A stretch of DNA of 33,629 bases from Saccoglossus kowalevskii (taxonomy: Eukaryota; Hemichordata; Enteropneusta; Harrimaniidae): the NCBI RefSeq assembly GCF_000003605.2, contig NW_003157227.1:542154-575782 (forward strand), read 5' to 3'. Below the pieces are notes generated by a model. It did no database searches, was not told where the DNA came from, and worked only from the letters and a program-made list of their open reading frames with translations. Position 1 is the stretch's first letter; the number at the start of each line of letters is the position of its first letter. The translations under genes were made by a program, and so were the position numbers. Of the stretch, positions 30,083 to 33,629 are shown piece after piece.

Positions 30083-30873
30083 TTTGAATATTTGTTAACC
30101 GTCCAGTTTTTCCTGGCAGATCATGAAGGGAATAGTCATGAAGTCTTTCTCCTAATTATTTCATTATATCTGTTTGAATCCTGACAGTTTTGAAACAGTT
30201 ATAATAGCTTTAGTGTTCTGTTATGTATATCAATTAGTTGAAAAGAGTTATTAATAGAACAGTTGTGTTTCAGAACGATTGTTGAAGTTTGAAAGTATGA
30301 TGGTGTGGGCTTGAAACCTGCCTTTATTTGTCTCAGCAAATATCATACATATATCTATCACTACATTGTCATTATTAATTTAGTGTTGTTTGGTCATCAA
30401 TATTTCCTAATATGGTAAATCCTTTTTTATTTCGATTATTTATTTTGGCTTCTTAAAAACTGTTTCACAGTTCATTTCACAGTTTCAAATATTTTGTTGA
30501 AAACTTGATCCCATAACCAACATCTGAAATTGACATTACTTTTGTAATGCAAAATATTTTTTATTTATATACCCCCTGCTTCTATAAGACCAAAAAAAAA
30601 TTGTTTTGTTGCCCTCAGCGACCGACTGAAAAATATGAAATATCGGGTTGCGTTTTTTTTTCCCATTGTTGTTTATTTTGGCCTAATACTCTTATGAACC
30701 TGTGGTATAATCTGAGTGAATGTGACTTGATAGTGTTCAATGTTCATACCACCTGTTGTACCACAAGTTGTACCACAAGTTTTTTTTCACCTTGATGAAA
30801 ATATCATCAGCTGCTTGTGTTATTCATGTCATGATACTAATGTAATCATCTTCATCTCATCCACGTTCTGTAG
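30083..30873 (+). other. Intron 7, last part
   Basis: AT-rich with T and A homopolymers (30,591, 30,653 and 30,780). An 82-codon frame at 30,547-30,795 has no motif. Ends at the TTCATCTCATCCACGTTCTG-TAG acceptor of exon 8. Confidence 0.55.
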
Positions 30874-30960
30874 TTCCACCTCCTGATGAAGCCCCGCCTA
30901 CTCCAGACTACGACTTAGAGGATTATCAGTTTGATGACATGACTCCATTTCATCATAAGT
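30874..30960 (+). CDS. Exon 8: acidic cassette exon 4 (PFHHK)
   Basis: An 87-nt phase 1-1 exon with donor GTAAGT. It reads F-PPPDEAPPTPDYDLEDYQ, then FDDMTPFHHK (residues 320-348). It begins Pro-rich (PPPDEAPPTP, with a possible TP phosphosite), turns acidic, and ends in PFHHK. This is the clearest member of the cassette series and resembles the PFPPDEED start of exon 9. Frame-neutral if skipped. Confidence 0.87.
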
Positions 30961-31784
30961 GTAAGTTTCATGAGATCAAAGAAACTGTTACCATGGCAAT
31001 GGTCATTCACATCACTCATCAGTATCATCTCACTGTAGCCAAGGATACTGTTGTCAGGATTTAAAGTTTGACAATTAATACGTTAAGCAATTATCGTATT
31101 TCTATAAACTTTTTTCTTCTGTTATTATTTAATTAATCTTTTGTTTCAGTTTATTTTGAAGACTAATCTTGCCCCACTGATAATTTTATTTTCTGTTATC
31201 TTCTTTTCTGTTTCAGTTGACCTCAACGTGATTTTATCATTTTTCTCACTTTTTCTATCACACCAGGTGTTCTTGCATTGTGATTTCCCTCATATATTTA
31301 TTTAGTCCAAAGTGTACTAGATAGACATATTTTAGCTATATTCTGTATAAATAGCTTTCTTTGTCATAAACTGCTAACAGAAATTGAGATATTTTAGTTA
31401 TTTTCTGTACAAATAGGTTTGTTAGTCATAAATTTCCAAAAGATATTGGCTCATTTTAAAATTTCTATAGTTTAAATACCCGACACATAATAAACATAAC
31501 TATTGTGTTCAGATGAATTATACACTCATATAATAGGTACAGAAATAAATTGGCTCATTAAGTCTGTACTGTCTGTCTGTGATTGTAGGCACATGATTCA
31601 TATTTCGAGCCATTGACTAAATGTATGTACATTTATAACATTTTATAGAAATTAGTGCCATTCACTTTGAGTGAGTGAGTGTGCGTATGTGATAGAATGA
31701 TCTGTAAGTGAAAGACTGTTAGTTGCATAGAGCTTAGCTTCACTGTCTATTGATGCAAATCGCAAACACAGGTTAATTTGAGGA
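30961..31784 (+). other. Intron 8, first part, with an acceptor-like site
   Basis: AT-rich. TTCTTTTCTGTTTCAG at about 31,201-31,216 is a strong acceptor-like site; the following TTGACCTCAACGTG would continue as FDLNVILSFFS and then a hydrophobic tail with a stop after about 28 codons. This parallels the site after exon 7. Confidence 0.4.
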
Positions 31785-31980
31785 TACTGTAAAATACTTT
31801 ATTTTCACTTGGAATTAATTTTTGCTGTTTTCACTGAAGGAATGATTCATTGGAAATAAAATCAAGTGAATATACCTTTTTTCCAATATTTTACATTCAA
31901 CTCATCAAAAATTAGTGAAAATAAATTCCATACAAAACACCCAAAATGTCTTTTCAGCGAAAATAAAGTATTTCACAGTA
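31785..31980. mobile_element. Palindromic CTGTAAAATAC-family element, complete copy
   Basis: Begins TACTGTAAAATACTTTATTT and ends with the inverse of TACTGTGAAATACTTTATTT. The interior has CCATACAAAACACCCAAAAT and TTGGAATTAATTTTTGCTGT. 196 bp. Confidence 0.87.
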
Positions 31981-32106
31981 ATAAATGAAACGAGCAAACA
32001 AAACCTGAACTTGTTTCTATGAAAAAAATGACTAAAATGGCCAATTTTAAACAGTCAATTACAATTAAAGGACAATAAGACAAAGTTTCAGTAAATTCCT
32101 GTTCCA

Positions 32107-32188
32107 AAATAAATAAATTGCATACAAAACACCCAAAAAGTCTTTTCAGCGAAAATTGATTCAAGCTAAAATAAAGTATTTTACAGTA
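32107..32188. mobile_element. Truncated CTGTAAAATAC-family copy (right half)
   Basis: GCATACAAAACACCCAAAAA, then GTCTTTTCAGCGAAAATTGA and AATAAAGTATTTTACAGTA match the right half of the copy just upstream at 31,785. The left half is absent. Spacing of only 130 bases suggests a local duplication or an independent, truncated insertion. Confidence 0.8.
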
Positions 32189-32847
32189 CTTTCTTGCATG
32201 TCCCTCTGCTGACCCATACAGGCCGTATTTAAGTTTAGGATGGTCATGTTATTTGGCTGATCAGATTACAGGTCTTTGTAAAGTCACAAAAAGAATTTGT
32301 CTATTGAAGCGTGATCAGAACAATGGGTGTGGCAGGTGACTGGTTCTCACTGGTTTGGATTGGTTTAGGCCTTGTTTTCCCCTATATGTATATTTCTAGA
32401 GCTATGGAAATGTGCATTCTATTCATTACCCATATGTTTACAAAAATAATTAGCTCAAAATAAATATACAAGTTTTTTACATGAGGAAAGTATACATCTT
32501 GTTAGCTGGCATCTATCAAAAAGGTAATTTTGCACTATTTAAGCTAAAATTGTGGTATCCGATTAGAATCTTTGGAAATTATAGATATAAATCATATTTG
32601 GTGACTGTGAGAAAGTGGTACGGGTATTGACTGGAATTGAAAATGGAGAAATGGTTGTGTTGTTTAAATCTTTAATCGATTATGTGCGAAACGTTGATTT
32701 GGACATGGAGATAAAAAGAAATTTCATGATTTGAAAAACCCTTCTGTGTTTCTTGTATTCTCAACATTTTACTGGAGTAATTTGCTGAAATGTGTGACAT
32801 TAAATTACATATTTCTAAAAATACTTATTGTGTTTTGTATAATGCAG
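32189..32847 (+). other. Intron 8, last part
   Basis: AT-rich intron leading to the exon 9 acceptor TTTTGTATAATGCAG. No other supported feature. Confidence 0.6.
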
Positions 32848-32989
32848 ACCACATCAATGCAGAAGACAGTTTTCCGTTCCCTCCTGATGAAGAAGATGTT
32901 GAAATCAGACCGAAGCCGTTACCAAACCCAGTATTACAGTCAAAAAAACACCAGGAATTGCATAGGGAACTAAAATTAATAAGTAAAAC
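32848..32989 (+). CDS. Exon 9: acidic stretch and start of the FAM107 domain
   Basis: A 142-nt exon, entered in phase 1 and left in phase 2. It reads Y-HINAEDSFPFPPDEEDVE, then IRPKPLPNPVLQSKKHQELH and RELKLISK (residues 349-395). The IRPKPLPNPV-SKKHQELHREL segment matches the start of the FAM107 (DUF1151) domain; from memory vertebrate FAM107A has IKPKKLLNPV-SHQELHREL. FAM107 proteins are actin-associated, mostly helical and small. The first half (SFPFPPDEED) resembles the cassette exons but lacks HHK. Donor is ACGTAAGA. Confidence 0.92.
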
Positions 32990-33568
32990 GTAAGATTTCT
33001 ATTCATATCCGTTTAATTCACATTCTTATAAAAGCTGGGTTTTTTTTGCTACCATCATTTAGTGGGCACATACCAAACATTATGCAGTGACCCTCGATGG
33101 TTTCCAATAGGTGATTTTTCGTACAATTGCGAGATCTCGCGAGATGCATGAAAGACGCGCGTCGAACGTCTGCCGCAAAAATCGAACGATTTGATTTTGA
33201 ACTAGAATTTCTTTGTTTTGTAGCTTACATTGACCGGCCGATCTTCGACAGAGGAATATTGCATTCGAATACCCTTACTTAATCGAAATTGCCTATCATC
33301 AAATGTGGGCAGCACATTATTAAGCATGGAAATGTCCCCGAAATACTTTCGCGTTTGTCGAATCCCACGCGATGTTTGACGCGACTACGACGCTATGACC
33401 TTTGTTTGTCCTGTTTTTACGTTCGATTTCACGCATAACGCGTGATTCTCGCAGTGAACGGAAAATGGTCTATTTGACGATTTTAGCTGTTCTAAAAAAT
33501 AAACGATAAACCTATAATGTGTGATTTTAACATTTGGTGTTATTGTTTTCATGTAACTGTTATCCTAG
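32990..33568 (+). other. Intron 9, mostly occupied by a miniature transposon
   Basis: Of 579 bases, 369 belong to the CpG-rich element copy 3. The acceptor TGTTATCCTAG lies 94 bases beyond the element, so splicing signals are intact. Confidence 0.85.
33106..33474 (-). mobile_element. CpG-rich 369-bp miniature element, copy 3
   Basis: Full-length copy in the minus orientation, ends AATAGGTGATTTTTCGTACA and the inverse of AATAGACCATTTTCCGTTCA. It is the same length as copy 1 (369 bp) and very similar to it throughout, including GCAGCACATTATTAAGCATG, ACGCGCGTCGAACGTC and the TCTCGCGAGA box at 33,135-33,144. High CpG retention suggests recent activity. Confidence 0.92.
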
Positions 33569-33629
33569 GAATCCAAAGGGTTTTGATAAACCTGAGTTAA
33601 CAAAAGCATTTGCAGCCAGAAAGTCTGCA
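33569..33629 (+). CDS. Exon 10 (partial): FAM107 domain continues
   Basis: The frame resumes as T-NPKGFDKPELTKAFAARKSA (residues 396-416) and is cut by the window end. KPEL followed by a basic helix is the next conserved block of FAM107 (vertebrate form, from memory: SKPELQRVLEHRRR). The rest of the helical domain should follow to the right. Confidence 0.9.

Larger units (their letters stand above)
1711..33629 (+). other. Gene model: SH3 - Ser/Pro-rich - acidic cassette exons - FAM107 protein, 3' partial
   Basis: Ten exons join in a single open frame without adjustment: 1711-1878, 2044-2097, 14774-15178, 18961-19024, 25597-25722, 27075-27149, 29109-29174, 30874-30960, 32848-32989 and 33569 to the window end. 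Each has a plausible AG acceptor and a GTAAGT-like donor. The sum is 1,248 nt, exactly 416 codons. Residues 1-56 are an SH3 domain, 75-209 a Ser/Pro-rich linker, 231-348 four acidic exons ending in P[YF]H[HL][KQ], and about 365-416 the start of a FAM107 domain. Known vertebrate FAM107A/B are short actin-associated coiled-coil proteins without SH3, so the combination suggests an adaptor that links SH3 ligands to actin. That role is inference. The last exons are beyond the right edge. Further small exons in the 12.7-kb second intron cannot be excluded. Confidence 0.85.

Noticed and set aside
29430-30087. Overlapping 65-81 codon frames on both strands with FECGLVHLII or MIKCTRPH repeats
   Set aside because: They track the 39-bp minisatellite and change frame with the 40-base units.
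1-33629. Search by eye for tRNA, rRNA, CRISPR, LTR-type or capsid-bearing elements and reverse transcriptase motifs
   Set aside because: Nothing convincing was found; all mobile sequences seen are short non-autonomous DNA elements.

Overview
This is a window of animal nuclear DNA. It is AT-rich and intron-dominated, with GT-AG introns and many short non-autonomous DNA elements. Frequent TACATGTA and ACCGGTA strings, plus these small elements, suggest a marine invertebrate (mollusc, brachiopod, echinoderm or hemichordate are all possible). I cannot assign a phylum from sequence alone. No bacterial genes, operons, rRNA, CRISPR array or retrovirus-like coding sequence was seen.

Two genes are supported, arranged head to head. 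On the minus strand, exons 1 and 2 of a KISH-B (TMEM167B) orthologue lie at 1344-1335 and 623-492, and its last exon is off the left edge. On the plus strand, starting at 1711, is a long gene that fills the rest of the window and runs off the right edge. I can build ten exons in one continuous reading frame (1,248 nt, 416 codons): an N-terminal SH3 domain, a short linker exon, a 135-codon Ser/Pro-rich exon with 12 SP sites, a short helical exon, four consecutive phase-1/phase-1 acidic exons that each end in a P-[YF]-H-[HL]-[KQ] motif just before the splice junction, and two exons encoding the start of a FAM107 (DUF1151) domain. About 370 bp, locally CpG-rich, separates the two start codons and probably serves as a bidirectional promoter.

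The introns, about 31 kb in all, hold several miniature-transposon families: a palindromic CTGTAAAATAC family (five full-length or nearly full-length copies, a variant and a fragment); a CpG-rich 369-bp family carrying a TCTCGCGAGA box (three copies and one decayed relic); a foldback TAGACTTGCAT family with 8-9 bp target duplications; a TTTGCTCTATTAGA family; a TTAA-flanked element; and a hAT-like CAGGG element. They also hold three sizeable tandem arrays (175/59 bp at 21.1-22.0 kb, 21 bp at 28.2-28.7 kb, 39 bp at 29.5-30.1 kb) and several microsatellites.

The observations I rate highest are the SH3-to-FAM107 architecture with its row of frame-neutral duplicated exons, and the 21-bp minisatellite that appears to have grown from an internal segment of a decayed 369-bp transposon.
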